Shown: piece after piece, positions 1-15,000 of the stretch | Position numbering within the stretch: the stretch's first letter is position 1 | How the letters are laid out: every line of letters starts with the position of its first letter | Assembly (NCBI RefSeq): GCF_023343835.1 | Contig: NC_064449.1 | Coordinates: forward strand, 2,951,778 to 3,015,777 | Reading direction: 5' to 3' | DNA length: 64,000 nucleotides | From: Lagopus muta | Lineage: Eukaryota > Chordata > Aves > Galliformes > Phasianidae | Made by a program: the position numbers and the translations under genes | Notes under the pieces: model-generated | Told to the model about the DNA's origin: nothing | The model's database searches: none | The model's input: only the letters and a program-made list of their open reading frames with translations

Positions 1-3000
1 TCCCTGCCTCCACTGCTATCCTATAAAATGGTCTAATAGGACCTTTTAATCTGTGAGAGCTTTGGAAATCTTTTTTTAGAGATTTTTATCGCCTTTTCCT
101 TGGGTTGCACAAAGAAGAGAGGCTGGCGAGATGGTCATCTGGGGGAAATAGAGAGCTTGGAACAACAAAAAAGCCCCTGAAAATGCTCCTAAAGTCAAGC
201 AGAAATCAGCCCAACTTGAAATAGCCAGCAGCCACACAATCAGATTACCCAATCATCTCTGCCTTTGAGCATTTTGAATCTCGGTGCTGCTGTCAAAGAA
301 TTGAAGGTGGCATGCCTTGAGCAGACAAAATGCTTGTACCTGCTTTTCAGAGGAGAAACTAAGGCAGGGCAATGGCAGAGGCAGGTGCAAACCGTGCAGT
401 CCTGGATGGGCTTCTGTCTAGATGTGACTCGGCTCCTGCTGGTTCATACACAGTGGGATTGAGTTTCTGATGACCTGGTGGAAAGTTACCTGCTAGTGGA
501 AAGTGGCATGAGGGAGGGAAGGGGAGTGTGAGCTGTGTTTCTGCATGGCTGTGCCAACAGGAAGGGATAAACCTGGTTTGCTTCACACAGTGCTGTGGTC
601 CTGGGGCTGTTCACTGCCCGCCCCTGCAGCATAGCACTGCAGTCAGTGACTTGCTGTAAGTCTGCCCTGGGATGCTGGTGGGCTGTCAGTGGGATGCTGA
701 GCCTTCACGGCCAGAAGGATGACCTGGTGTTGCTAAAGCTGCTCTATCTATTGAGAGATGTGCCAGGGTTGTCTGTGCTGCCCTCTCATGCCCTACATGC
801 AGTGCCTCCAGCAGACTGCATCCTGTCTGGGAAGGCAGTTCAGGTATCCTGGCTCCTGTTGGCTCCATTACTGCCCTGCTGTTAGGTTTTAATATTTCTG
901 CAGAGACAGTTGGTGTAAACTGAAGCATGCTGCATTTGTTCAGTACAATTTTGTAGGTAGCTTATGCTGAGTGTCACCTTTCAGTGCACAGTGAGCAGTT
1001 CAGCCTAAAGAAACATCACTGATGCCATTATCTCTGCTGCCAGTCCTGCCTGGTAAACCTGTTCCCTCCAGGATGGCTGAGCCTAGGGTGCAAGCCACAT
1101 CCCTCAGCACCTGTGCAGAGCTTGCACTCAATAGCCGTGTGCCAGGTTCTCAATAACAGGCACTCAGAACACCCATGGATGCTTAAAAACCACAGAATTA
1201 AGAGATGCCATGCAAGCAGTATTGGGGAACATGTTGTTTTCAGTGCTTTGGGGGTATGGGCTTCAAGTTGTCCCCATTTTGGAGGAGTAGAAATTTTAAT
1301 TTTGTGCTTTTAATTTTGTTCATTCCCTGTCCTGAGGCTGGACACCAAGCAATGCAAACATCAGCACTGAAACAGCGACTTGACAGGTTAGGATGTGACT
1401 GAGTGCAAGATTGCATTTCTGATCTGTGTCCCTGTAGGCGAGATCTGGGATCTGGTGCCCTTTGTGAGAGATGGGTGCTGTCTTCCTCCCCCAGTAAAAA
1501 AGGCTGCTGGGCAGCAGCCTTTGGCCATGCTGCTGTGCTTGGCACATGGGTGCTTTCTTCAAATCCTCATCAGGAGCAGCACAGGGCTGGCTGCTGTGGG
1601 AGCTGGGAGCTCATCTCACCAGGCCAGCTGGCTGCATGCTGCCTCTGACAAGCAGCGTTTCTCCTTCCTCCTGCCAAATTCCTAGTACCAATTTTTCCCC
1701 TCCATTTCAAGCACGAATGCTGCAAGGGGACATCTCTGCAGCCACCATACACTCCTGGAGGTGCAGATCACAGCAGGAGGCTTGCTGAGCTGTGACAGGC
1801 TGCCCCAGCTCTCCGAGCTGAACCCATCTCCTTGAGCTCTGCCTCTATTGCCTGCACAAGCTAATTTCTATCTGGTGGCGATGCTGAGCTGTTCAAAATC
1901 ACACAGCTGCTGTAGCTACAGCCTTGCCTGTGGCTTCCTTCTGGGAAAGAGCTTGCTTTTTACTTAAAGCTTACGGGGGGGAGCTGGTTGATTGCTAACA
2001 ACTGCAACTGCTGCATTAGCTCTAGCTAAAGGATAGAAGCAGTGGAATGTGGCTGCTCCTGGTTGGCAAAAAGCCCTCACCTCTGCCACTATCTCCAGAC
2101 AGAAGGGGGCTGGCAGGGGCCATGCATCTCCTGGAGCAGGGGCTGCCTTCTGCAGGCAGTGGTGGGAGCAGAAAGCTGCATAACAGCTCTGTTTGGAGAC
2201 CACGAGACTTTGGGGGAGAAAGTGACTTTTATAGAAATAAAGGAGACTTCCTTTTGGGTCAAGTGCTCTGGAAATGAATGGTTTTGAGATAAAAGCCTTT
2301 TTACTCAGGTAACACAGATTCACATTGCCTAAAGGGAAGTCTGCCTTGTGCTGGGGTATTTTTCCCTCTGGAGGCATTGTGATTGCTTTTGAAGATGGGT
2401 TTTCAGTGCACAAAGGAGAAGAAAGCTGAGAGGAAGAAAGCTTTTAAAAATACCAGGGGTGCCAGTGGTCTGTTTCAATTTGTCAGCGTGTCTCTCTTGC
2501 TCATAACGCTGCTGTTGGGTGCAGGGGCTGTTCCTCCTCCTCCCTTCAGGACTTGCTCCTTCCCTCTGGCATCTTGATCAATGGAGTCTGGGTTTCTTTT
2601 TTCCCATTCCAGGCCAACCTCTTGCATCCAGGGCTGCTTGGCAGACGGGTGCTGTGCTGTGTTGGGTGGGATTGCCCCTGATGACCTCAGCCAGCTGTAC
2701 CCAGGGCAGGCCAGGTGCAAGGGAATACTTGAGTAAAGCACCTTTCTGAAAGAGGTATGAAATGGACTCTTTTCCCATCAGTTTGATCTGAGGAATCTCT
2801 TGAAAATATGTCTTACCCCATGGCCTCAGGGTCCACAAGGGTGGTCCAGCTTTGCTAAGACTTCTGGAAGCATCACATTCTCACTTCTCCTTCTGCTAGT
2901 TTCTCCTGCCTTGCCCTGAAGGGATGAGACGTCTGCAGGACTCTGCTGCTGCTTAGTGTGAAATGCTGTAAAACCCAGGCATTGATTTCTCAATCAAAGG

Positions 3001-6000
3001 TGTCTGTTTGCTCCTTGGTCTGTAGCTTTAATGCCTGCAAATACATCTTTTGCTCCCTAACGGTTTGCTTTAAGATTTTGAAATTGACTGTTGTGCTTTG
3101 GAGACTGGGGAAGTGAACAGGTTCAATCAAGCCAGCATTATTAGTGCTGGCTCACAGAGGGGGTTGAGCCAGGCAGAAGCCTGGGTCACAGTGTCTGTCG
3201 TGTCTCAGGGGAGACCTTTACCTGTGTCTGGCCATGGTGTGGGGCTCCGTTGCTCTGCTGGTTCCTGGAAAGCTGTGGGTCCTTTTGTCCTGATGGTGAA
3301 CCTGGGTCAGTGGGTGTGTGGTCTGAAGGCTGAAGTTGCAGCCTAACCTATGAACTGACGCCAGACGAACCTGTAGACATTAAAATGAACAAAATGCCAC
3401 CAAATTTCCATCTGCACTTCTCATTTTCATAGGAGCTGTATGTGTTCCTTGTTTCCAGAACGCTGTAGCTTTGTTGTTCTGGAGGTGCAGTGTAGATGAT
3501 GCAAGCCTTGCTGAAATGGAGCTGCTTCTGTGGAGAAATACAAGAGCTGAAAGTAGAAAGGATTCCTACCTCCCAGGGCTGCTGTCCTGCAGGGATGACT
3601 GGTGTGACCTAAGCTGGGACTGTCACATCGCCTGGGCTCCAACTGCTGCCACTGGTCAACCTCGGTTTCCCACTGTTTAAAGGGGTGACGTGGAAAACCC
3701 TTTCCAAAGACCAGAGATGGAGATGCTCAGCTGGATGGGGAGGGATGTTAGCAGCAGGAGCAGAGTGGAGCAAAGGAGGAGGGATGCTGAAATGCAGGTG
3801 ACTCTTAGCACTGATTGTATGCAGCAGAGCTGTCAGGGGGGAGGCTGAAGGAAGCATATCAAGAATGTCTCAGCTATTCAAGTGAGAAATCAAATTAAAC
3901 CTTGTATCAAATAGTAGAGCTGTTCTGTGCTAGGAGTTATGTCAAATTCATTAAAGGTTTCTACACACCAGTCCCCCCAGGAGTTAGCAAAGAGAAAAAA
4001 ACAACACTTTGTGTCAGGGGGCTGTGCTTTCCTGCTTACCTGGATATGTTAATGATGTGCATAGAGGATGGGAGGATTATCGATTTAACCCTCAAGATAC
4101 AGGTGAGGGGAGCTGGGACTCCACAGCAATGCTGTCTGTGTGCTGCTGTCAGTGTCTGTCCATGTGTCTGTGCTGCATGGTGGAGGGTGAGAGCCAGGGA
4201 CTAAAGCTGCAGCAGGCTGGAGGTGTGGAAGCTGCTCTTGTTCCCAGTCTCCTGCTAACAGGCTGGGAGGTGGAGTCACTTGGATACCCAGCATGTCTGA
4301 GAGTAGCCTGGAGGAGATGGAAATACCACCATCGTGCAGCCAGACTTGCTTCTCGTTGGGCATGAATCCATGCTTGTTCCAGGCAAGGAAAAGCTCTGGA
4401 CAACGCATTGCTCCCTCCATGGGGACAGATTGTATGGGGGCTGGATGGAGCACAGGCTTGGCAGGAGAGAGCCTAGAGCTGGGATGAGCTGCCAGTGCAG
4501 TGGCAGAAGAGTCTGCTGGGAACATGTGATCTGCAGCATGCCACGGGACTTCAGCTGCAGGGTGAGCTCCCAGAGTTGCACAGCACAGGCTCTGCAAAAT
4601 CCCAGGGGTTCAGCTCGTAGCTGCTTCTCACGGGGGCAGTGAGGCACTCTGGAGAGCTGGCAGCTGTCTGGAGGTGAGGAATGCTGAGCTTCATCCACTG
4701 CAAATGCTGAATGCCATCTCAAGCTGATGTGCTGAGGCCCAGGCTCTGCTAACGCTATCTGATTTTTTTTATCATACCTGATGCGTGTTGTGCTTTGACT
4801 TAGATGCACTCAAGTGTGGGTTTGATATTTAAAAGTCATTTACAATACTGCTGCTGTGCTGGCAGGAGAAATTAGTCTGACCCTGGGATGAACAAATCCT
4901 CATTTTGGAGCAGAGCAACCTGAGACAGGCAAGGCTGAGTCTGCTCAGGTGCTGTGCCTACTATTAGCTCTGCACCAGGGCTCTGCAGCCAGCTCGTTGC
5001 CTTTCCTCCCTTTTCTTTTTGTTAACTTGTAAGAATTTTTATTTTTTAGTCAAATTTAAGATGCTAAACCTCAATTAAGGCTACGTGTATTAATTTCCAA
5101 GATGTAATTTGTTTACAGAACATTCCCATTCACAGCAGCAAGCGCTGATAATTGTCATGGTTTGCTTTCCAGCCTTGGATTTGATACAGCTGGGAGCACG
5201 TGAAGGTGGCTCCCAGGTGGGCAATGCTGGCTCCTGGGTGGGAACATGAAGAGCTTACCTAGGAGCTGATTCTGACCTGGGCACTTCTGCTTTTGCCCAA
5301 AGCAGTTCTTATCCTGGGGTGTGGGAATGAGCCTGGCTGTGCCTGTTCCCTCTTTTGTCTGTCCTGTGATACCCTTTGTTATTTCTGCCCCCAGCATGAT
5401 CTGTAGGCATCCTCATCCTGCCCCAGTATTCCTGCAAGGCCGAACAAACTGCAGTGTGTGTGCTCCTGGAGACAGAGCTGCAGAAAATCAATGGGGCCAG
5501 AAGAGAATGAGGCAGTACGTGCTTGTCCTTCGAGCTGCCAGCAGAGGGGATGGCATCTTTGCAGCATGATGGCTCATGGCTATTTTTTTTCCTCTGGCAG
5601 GAGCTATTGCTCTGAGCTGCAGAGATGCTGTACTGAAGCTTTGACATGCTGAGCTCTGTGTCCAATTCCTTCGAAGCACGCTGTTCCATCTACCTTTGAG
5701 ATGCCAGCTCCTCTAGGGTGAGGTGGGCTGTGCAGCAGAGCTGTCCCTGCTCACACTGTAATCCTCAGCTGTCAGTGTCTTGGATGAGTTCTTGGAGGGT
5801 ATCCAGACAAACACAGGAGAGATTTCAACTGCTGCGATCCCCTGTCCTATTTTATCTCATTTCTGACAGCCCAAGTCTGCTGAGGTTGGGAAGTGGTGAA
5901 AAGAGGAGAGCAGCTTCCTGCATTTGTGGATGAAGAAGCACTCCTTGCTCTGACAGCCTGCTTGCTTCTGCTGTTTCCCGCACTACTGACGGACTGTCTC

Positions 6001-9000
6001 TTGCCTTCCAGACTAGGCTGCATCTTCAGGAGAATGTCCCAGATGGTTCTTTAGGGAAAGAATCAGAGACTGATCGGTGGCCAAAAAAAGTCTCTCATCC
6101 AGTATCAAAGCCTTAGCCGCACCTTATGCTTCCCAAGGACAGCTTGGAAAGGGCGCAGTGGAGCTGCTGCTGTTCCTCTTGCAGGGTGAGTGAGTCTGCA
6201 CAGGACCTGTGATAAGATCCTTGCCTTGGTCAGGCTCGAAGAGCTGCTGCAAGCTTTCACGCAGCGCTGGCCTTCTATGGTCTCTCATATCCAGCCCAGT
6301 CTGCTAATAAAGCAGTTCTAAACAATGGATTTCACCATTGCCTCCAGTTGGGTTTGATCTGTCATGCCTGTCTGTAGGCACAGGCAGCATTCAGCGCTCC
6401 CAGGAACGGGTGGGTGTTCAGGCTGGATTTCTTGGCCATCTGCTGTGCTGCTGGGCCATTTGTTACCCAGGCCCTTGCAGGGGCCTTGATCTGATGCTGC
6501 AGAAAACTCTGCTCTGTGGGGAGATTCAGTCTAATTTCTGGGAGCTTGCTGGCAGCTGGGGAGGGAGCTGTGTGGGTGGGTGGGAGCCCTGGCTTTTCCA
6601 AGTGCCTAAAAACTGAATTTGGATTGCTGCCTGCCTATCGCTTCCTCTTGAATGGGTGAGAGGAGGCATTGCTCTGGTCCAGGTGTTGACAGAGAACCAT
6701 GACATGCTTGTGCCCAGGCTGGGCATGCCAGATTGCTCCCCGAGGACTCCTGCCTTCCCTCCCTGAGCTGGAACTCCTCCTGGTGCATCTGGTGGTGCCT
6801 CGTGACATGGGGACCATGGATTGAGAGGAATGACTTCTCTCTGTGGCTGCTCTGTGGAGCAAGAATCCCGCCCAGAGCATTGCCTGGCCTTTGCGGGGCT
6901 GATGTTCAGCAGTTGAGCTTGGCAGCTCCAGAAATTGAAATGCAAATGAGACAGAGAGCTGAGGGGCAAAGGAGCTGCTGGCTTTTTTGATGCTGACCTC
7001 CACTGTCGAGAGGAGAATTGTAGAGAATTGTAGTCTGGGTGTTGCTTGTGTTCTTCTTCCTGCCTTAGCCTGGGCCATGCACTGCCAAGATAAAGGAATG
7101 CAATTTCCTCTGCTCGTGTCAAGATCTTATTAAGCATTTCCATAAAGCAAATAGGGAGAGGACAGCCCAAGCCTTAGAGAGTCATTGCAGTCACTGCACA
7201 GCACTCTAACCCTGGCAGCCCTCAAGGAGCACAGGCTTGCTGGCAGCAGGAACACTGCCACACTGCTGGGGAGCTGCACAAGAGCACAAGGCCCTTACTC
7301 CAGCCTTTCTGCTGCTGGACGTATGGATGGATGGGGAAGCAGATTTCACTGATACAGATGATCCCTGCTTCAGGCTGTAAGGAAGTGCCCTTGCTCCTCG
7401 TTTAACAGGAAGGGAAGCCAACCATCTCTTCCCCACGGCATGCAGGTGGCTGTGCCCTCCATGTGTGGGTTCTGCTGGGGCTGCAGGTGGCACATGGAGC
7501 TGGCTCAGGGGATGCTGCCAGGTCTCTGAGGTGAGCTGAAGGTGTTCAGGGGGTCTGCTGTGGCCAAGCCTTGCCCTGTGTTTGCTCCCTGTGAATGAAG
7601 TCAGGGAGAGTGCAGCAAAGCCAGGAAAACCCCCATGCTGTTAGGAAAAGGCACTGTCTGGAAACCATCCCACGTGCTGGAGAAGCCTGGCTTTCTGACA
7701 GAAGCGTGCTTTAGATAAAGTGCTTTTGTTGGCTTGTTAGATCTATTATTCATGCCTTTATGTACATAGCAGACCTAGAGAGGCCGGCTGTGGCCTCCAG
7801 CCCAGCCCTTAGCGCAAAGGGGACAGCGGAGCCTGGCAGCAGCAGCGAGCAGCTCCTCAGCCCTCCATCTCGGCACTAATCCCATCCAGCCTCCATTCTC
7901 TGCTTCCCCCCGCTGAGGCTGCGGGCGTGAGAGGCCGGCTGCTCTGTTAGGGCTGCGCAGATTAGCCGTCCCCTCGGGAGCAGCTCGCTCAGCTTGCACT
8001 GAGATAACGGGGCCGCGTCCTCCAGGCTGCTGGGCTCCTCGGCAGCTGGCGGAGCTGCGATTAGCCTCAATTTATGCAGGCTGTTAAACAAACACCTGCA
8101 AGGTTCAGGGACGGGGAAGCCAAGCTGTTTTTGCGAGCGGCTGGTCGTGTTGTGTTAAAGTGAGAGTGCTGTCCTTTCCTCACTGCGCTCCTGGAGCTCC
8201 CAGCCACCCCCAAGCCCTGGTGGAACTCACAGAGCTGTGAGCACTGAGCTGGCTGTGCTGGGTTGATTGCAGTAGGGACAAACACAGTTGGGTCTTCCAG
8301 GGCTGCTGCTGTAGCCGACAATTTCTAAACTTGTTCTGCTCTTATTGCTTTCTGTGTTGTTTGCTTGCCCCTAATCCCCAGCCATGGAGCTGCTGTTATC
8401 ATCAGCAGTGCAATAGGTAGCGTGGCAGGGGCAGAGCGATGTCAACATCTATTGAAGTGTTGGTAAAAGGGCTTAATGTGGAGAAAAGGAAATCTTGTTC
8501 CTCCTGAGACCTCGCTGGAGCATTTTGTCTAATTAACCTCAGAGGTGATCGCTTACAGCAGAGTGGTGTGCCAGCAAAGAGCCCAAAAATAGGCTCTATC
8601 CAAGCACAGCTCGAAAGCACGTGGCTCTCCCTTTGTAAAGCTTGGCGAGACCTGCTGTGGAGTGGGGCTAGAGCTGAACATGGCTGGACTATTATTATCT
8701 GCCTGGAAGTTGGACTGAAATTGCAGGGGCATTGTTCTGCATCCTATAAGGATGTGGATGCATGCACTCATACTGTGCACAGTGCTGGAAAAGAGATCCT
8801 GTGTTACACCCATGAGCTCCCAGTTTGGAGAGAATGCCTGCCTCTTCCTTTAGCCCAGAGGAGATGCTGCCGAATGGCTGCTTTTACCAACCCACTTGTT
8901 CCTGCTGGGTGGTTTGGGAATGGTGCAGCAGAGCCAGGCGCCAGCTGCAGCAGTGCCACCTCCTCCATGTGCTGCATGCTCATGTGTGGGATGTGCATGG

Positions 9001-12000
9001 ATTTCTTCTTCCCTGGGCACTTTTATCAGGTTCTGAGGGAATTCTTTCAGTTCTCTGGTCTCTTCTGTGTTTTTTTCTTGGCTTTTCTTTTTTTCACTTT
9101 CATAGGTATCTAGAGAAAATCCTGTGTTTCCAGATAAGGATGTGCTGGATTTACAGTTGCCTACCATTGTTAATGCATCCTTGTCTGTGTGGTCATGTGA
9201 AGGTAAGATCTGCAGTAACCACATCACCTGCTGTTCTTCTTTTCCGTGCTGCTCCAGGATGTTCTCCCTACACTGTATTTTTGCAGTCATTTTACTAAGC
9301 CTTTTTCATACAGAGGAGGAAAATGGAGGCAGCTCTGCAATTTACCAAGCAACCCACTGGGGAGCAGAGCCTTGTGGCAGCAGTGTGGCAGTGGCTTTGG
9401 ATGGCAGCGGGTTTGGGGTTGGGATTGGAGGAGGAGAGCATCTCCTGGCCACCCCTGCTGCAAAGGGGGTGCAGAGCTGCTCGTGTCCAGCAGGCCACAA
9501 GAAAAGGACAAGCTGTGCATAACGCTGTACTGCACGTGGTGGAGATCAGTGGGTGGTTTTACCCAAAGAGGGCAGTGCCGTGCCACGTTCCTCCCCAGTT
9601 TGTAAGGCGAGAACAGTGAGCATCAAGGATTTCTTGAGGGGAAAATCACCGTGGCTCATGATGAGGCGGTTGTTTTCCAGAGGTGTAGCAATTACTTCAA
9701 AACAAAACAGAACCAAAGCAGAAGCAACAGCAGCAGAAAACCTTGCAAGCAACTGTCACACAAATGCCTGTTCTGTCTTCTGACAAGCCGCTTTTCTCAC
9801 CAGCTTAGGCAAAAGTACACAGCCATCATGCTGCCCAGCTTTAAAGCACTTCTCCTGTCTGTATTCCTGCCCTGACTCACTGCAAGGACAGCTGTGATCT
9901 CTCCTCTCTGCTGGAGGACATCCCCCCCTTAGCAGCCCTGGAGCTGTTGGTCCCCATTTCTAGCAGTTTTCCCATCACCCCATCCCAGGACTGTTTCTGC
10001 AGGGAAATGCTGCAGAATGTTGGAAATTTGGCTTACCTTAGGACAAAGTTAGAGTTGGGCAGCTATTTACCAGTTGGCATGCTGCTGTCAGAAGTGGGGA
10101 CTGAGCCCCTTTCTCTATAGGGAGGAGGAGGGGTCCCACAGGCACTGCTGGGTGCTGTGAGTTGCACTCATACTGCATGCTTGCCCTTTGGGGATATATG
10201 GGAACAGAGAGGCTTTGCTGTCTGTGAAAGGAAAGACTTCAAACAGCAACGAGTCAACGTTGCCATTTCGAGAGGAACAGCTCTTGCCATGCTGGGCAAT
10301 TGGCTGAAAGAGGTGAATAGGGCTTTCCTTAGAGGTTAAAAGCTCCAGCTCTGGTTAGGTATATTCATGTGGGCTTTTTCCCTTTCGAAGAAGGCAGATG
10401 AAAAGGGCTCTGACTCCTTTAAATAGATCTGCACTTCCTCCACCAGCCAGGAGCTCTATTAGGATTGCTTGCTGCTCCTTTCCGCCCAGCAAGGACAGCT
10501 GCCAGCTTAACTCTTAGCCCTCACATTAGGAGCAGAGGGGCTGAAATGAAGAGCGTTTTCCCTTGGCAGCTATCGAGAGGAAGAAGTTTGCTGCTGCTTG
10601 CTGGTTTGTATTTGTTCTGATAGCCAAAGCACAGAAGCACGCGTGGGTGCGAAGTACAGCTGGTACTTGGAAGGCCCTGGGTTGCTGGAGGGGCACAGAG
10701 GGTCCTGGGAGCATTGCCTCTGAGCAGGCTCCAGCTGGCTCTGAGCATGGTGCCTGGATGTCGGTGCTTACCCCACAGCTCCTGCTGCCATCCGTGGCTT
10801 TTGGGCATCGATGTGAGCAAGTGCTGCTGCCAGCTCGGAGCTGCTGCCCTGGCTTAACGTGGGAAGGCAGGAGCATCTGTCCCCCACTGCTTTCCTATTA
10901 GCAGGCTGCTATAAGGCAAAAAGCCATCTGCCTGCAGAGGTTGGGGTCTGTGATATTTGCTAACCCAGGAAAACACTGCTACAGGAAGGCGGTCAGGCAT
11001 GAAGGATGAGAGATCCTCTTTTCTCAGAGTTGACTGAAATGGGAATTTCCTGCAGGTTGTTTTCCCATTGACCAGAGGGAGATCAGACCCATGGTTCATC
11101 TGTACACCCTTCTTAGAGCTGCTGAAGAAACTCAAAATGGGGTGATGGCCCCATGTTCCTTCCTGGACCGTGCTCTTTCTCAAGGTTAGTGCTACTAGCT
11201 AGGGCCTTGTTTTCACAGGCAGCCTCTAGTGCCAGGTTCATGCTGATCTTGCTAAGCACTTTTGCTCCTGAGGACATCTGCAGCTGGTTCAGAAAGGTTT
11301 CCACAAAGCACAGTCATTTACTGTGAGCCAGCATTTGCAGAGTAATCCCATACAAGTCATTAGCTGGGTTGCTGGAGCTTGTCCTGGGATCTGCCCAGGG
11401 AATCCCAGAGCTGCCTGGGGCTGAGTTGTACCTCAGCTCTGTGCTGAGAGCCTGACCTGGGCCATGGTAGGGTAGCCCTGGCAATGTTGGTGTGCTTCCT
11501 CCCATGATTCTATTTAAATTCTGCTGTCTCTCCTTTGTCAAAATGGTGTAGCCAGCTAATATCCTGATACAAAGGGTGCACCCCCCTTTGCCATGCCATC
11601 TGTCTGGTGATATCAAGGGCAAGAGAATCAGATTCTGGATGTTCATAAATTATAAGGGAAACAGCTTTCTTCCTTCACCCTTTGAACTTTTTTTCATTCC
11701 TTCATTGTGTTAATTAATACGTTGTTTAAGCTGTATGTCAGTCCCTGTCCTTGCTTGCTGTGGATGAGGCTGGCTTGTCAGTGCTTGGCCTCCTTTTCCC
11801 ATCAGCTCGAGTGGAGCTGTTACATGTTAGTTCTCCAACAGCACTTTGATTACCTCTCATAACACAACACTGTCAATGCAGACTGACCAATACAGCAGTT
11901 CAATGAGTGTGTTGCTCTTGACAAGCCTTATTTGCCCTGGATAAGTCAGGTAGAATATCTTCAGCTGCAGGTAATAGGCAGTAACATCCTCTCTGTGTGT

Positions 12001-15000
12001 TATCTGAAGGTTTCCCGATCTCTCTTTCACCCGAAGGGGCTTCCTTGTCTCCACTGCAGCAAGATGCAGAGCCTGAACTAACTGAGCAAGGAACTGTGGA
12101 GTCCAGGAGCAGCAGATCTGCTTTAAGTGAGGCTCTTGCCCTGGGTAATCATCCCATCTTGAGAAGCACAACATACTATCTTAGACTTCTCCCCAAGGTG
12201 TGTTGACCAACGTGCATTTGATGTCTAGGAGCTGCCCTGGCAGTGTGTGGGCCATCATCCTCAGCAGGGAACCAGAGACAGCAATCACTGCTAAGTGTTA
12301 GATGATAGCATGTTTTGCTGGCTGCTTTGATGCATTATGTTTTCCACCATCTGTATTTGCACTGTGTTGGAGGCTTGCTTGCCCTGCTAGGGCTGGGCTG
12401 CGATCCCTCCAGCACTGTGAGCAGCCAAGTGTGGTGTTTAGAGGGTGGAGAGGAGATGGCAAGCTTTCTTTCAGCCGTTACTTTGCTATGCTGATGCCTT
12501 GTCTCCCCACACTTGCTCATTTCTTCAAATATTGCTGCTCTCAATGAACTCTTAGCAGCTGTCAGTCCCCGTTCCTGAAGTGATGTGCAATTCTGAGCTC
12601 CCTGCTGTGTTTGGGATGGTCCTTGTGCTGACACTGCTGACTGCTCCCTGCTCCAGTAATTGGCCTGTTGTGCTTTTTTAGCCTGCAAAGCCTCCTTCCC
12701 AAATGCTCCTGAAGAGCTTCCTTTTGGAGCAGAGCTGCAGGAGACAAAACAATCTCTGCTCTTGCAGAAAGAAGCTTGTATACCTGGATCTCTCCCCTCA
12801 GCCACTGCTGCCCTGGATGGTGTTTGTTGGCAGGCTTTGCTCCCAGTGCTCCTGCTTACCTCGTGCTCTCCCAAGAGGAACAAGTTTCACATGATGGCTT
12901 TGGAAATAAGTCAGGGCATGTGCCTTGGGCAGCACAAAAGGAACTGGAAACCTGAGCTTTGTTTGCATGCACGTTGTTCCTGGTGTTGGCAGGGATGAGC
13001 CCTGGCTCCATGCAGCTGCTGTGACTGGTTTACTGGGCACGGCATGAGATCCCTCCTCCTTGAAGGGCATTCACTGTTTTTTGAAGCCATGACTGCCAGC
13101 AGAGGTAAGATTCACACTTCCTGAGAGCAGCAAGCTTTTTGTGTTTGCCTCCCAGCTTGGGTGAGCAGTTCTGCAGGAGGGCAAGGAGGGGAGCTGCACG
13201 CAATTACCTGCAAACACTGGAGAGCGGTCAGAGGTCCCACTATCAGCCATGGCCCAGATGTACTGAGTGAGCCTGCTCCCAGCATCCTTGGCTCCTGCAG
13301 ATGCACGTGAGCCAGGCTGGCTGTGTGCTGCAGGTGGAGGAGAAAAGAAGCCTTTCATCTGCTCCCACAGAGCAGGCTGGCAGCCAGCTCATGCCTGCTG
13401 TTTGGTTCCCTCTGCCACAGCCGGAGCAGGGAGGTGGGAGCTGAGCAGCTGTGCCCCTCCTCAGGGATCAGCCCAGGGTGAGAAATGTTAGGGATGGACT
13501 CTGCTCCCTGTGTTAGCAATCAGATTGCTGCTGCAGGGTTATCTGTCAGCACTGCCTTGGGGTCACAGTGTCACACAGGAGTCTCTCCTGGAGGCACTCC
13601 CATGGGCCAGGTGAAAGCTAGCTGATTTATCAGGTGCTCTCTGTGCTATGCACCCTTCCCAGTGTCCTTGGGATATGTGAGCCTGGATTCAGGCCCTTCT
13701 CCTGCCCTTCACAAGGTGTCTCTCCTTCCTACATTGACACCCTCACTCCCCGTCGCTGCAGCAGCATCCTCCCATCTTGCTGTCTCAGCTGTACTGGCTC
13801 TGCCAGAGCCGTGCCTCTCCTCCTCCCTGCCCACCATGCCGTGCCAGCGAGCCCAAACCCACTGTGCTGGTCGCCTGATTTGTTTTGGTTCATGTTCCAG
13901 CTGAGGATAAAGTTGCAGATATTTCTGTGCAGCGATAGGATCTCAACAGCCAGCCTTGCTTTAATGCGATCCCAGGCATTCGAGGTGCCCCATTACCTTA
14001 TCTCCCTTCTGCAGATATCTGTTACTCACCACTCTCACCCTAAAAGCCAGCCAGCCTGGGAGGGAACTGCAGAAGCTCAGCCTCTGCAACCCTGCTGTCG
14101 GGCAGAAAGCAGTGAGTGAGGCTCCCATCCTGCTTTTTCTGCACAAGGTTCCCTTCTTTCTGCTTGCAGCGCTGTGTGGTGCAGTGGGGTGGCTGGGAAG
14201 GCTGCGTCACAGCTGACTCACACTGCTGGTAAGGTGGAAACCCCACACATTGGTTCCCACCCAGCTCCCCAGGGGCACCTGTTTGCTCTCTGGCTTTGCA
14301 GTTCAGCAGTCCCTGAGATGAACCTGATATTGCTGCATGCAGGGCCAGTGAGGCCGTGCCTCGTCCCAGCCTTCCCAGCTGCATCTTGCTGCTCTCCCGC
14401 TGTCACATGAGCATTACACCATCTCTCCCGTGGAGAATGAGTGTGGAAAGTGCCTGGTTGCCAGAGCAAAGTGAAATCTGCTCCAGCTTCAAACGCACGC
14501 AACCCCAATCTGTGCACTTTGGGTAAATGCTAAATTCTATCTCTGGTTCATAAAGAGGAGAGGCTGATGCTTAAGTGAGGCATGGGCACCAAACACCCAA
14601 GCTTCTGCAGCTCTCAGGTCTCCTGAAAGTTCCTTGATGCAAAGAGAAACGTTCCCAGCCTGGGTGAGTCATAGGGCATTAGGTGGGCTGGGTCAGCTCT
14701 GAGCAACACTCAGATATAAAGGTGAGAATTGTTCTATTGAATGGCCAAAAAGCTGTTGGTGGCAGAACGGCCTCTGTGAGCAGGCAGTGCAGAAAAATAA
14801 GAGGAAAATGGAAGGGGGTGTGGGGAGCTGGAAATCAACAGCTCAACAGCAGTTCGTCCAATACAGATCCTTGAAAATACAGGAATTTTGAAGGGAGGTA
14901 AAAAGATGTGATGAGAAACTACATGGGAATTTCTAGCAGTGAGGAGGAGGACCTGAATTCTAGCATATTGAGAGGGGTGGAAAAAAAGAGAGTCAGAAAG

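Noticed and set aside
1964..4809. Several 150-180-codon open frames on the minus strand
   Set aside because: Mutually overlapping frames without recognisable domains, in sequence with no exon signals.
6303..6310. AATAAA near an apparent transcript end
   Set aside because: No upstream exon or gene leads to it; a single hexamer is common by chance.
6526..7170. 214-codon open frame on the minus strand
   Set aside because: Low-complexity translation, no motif, no splice partners, no promoter; a chance frame.
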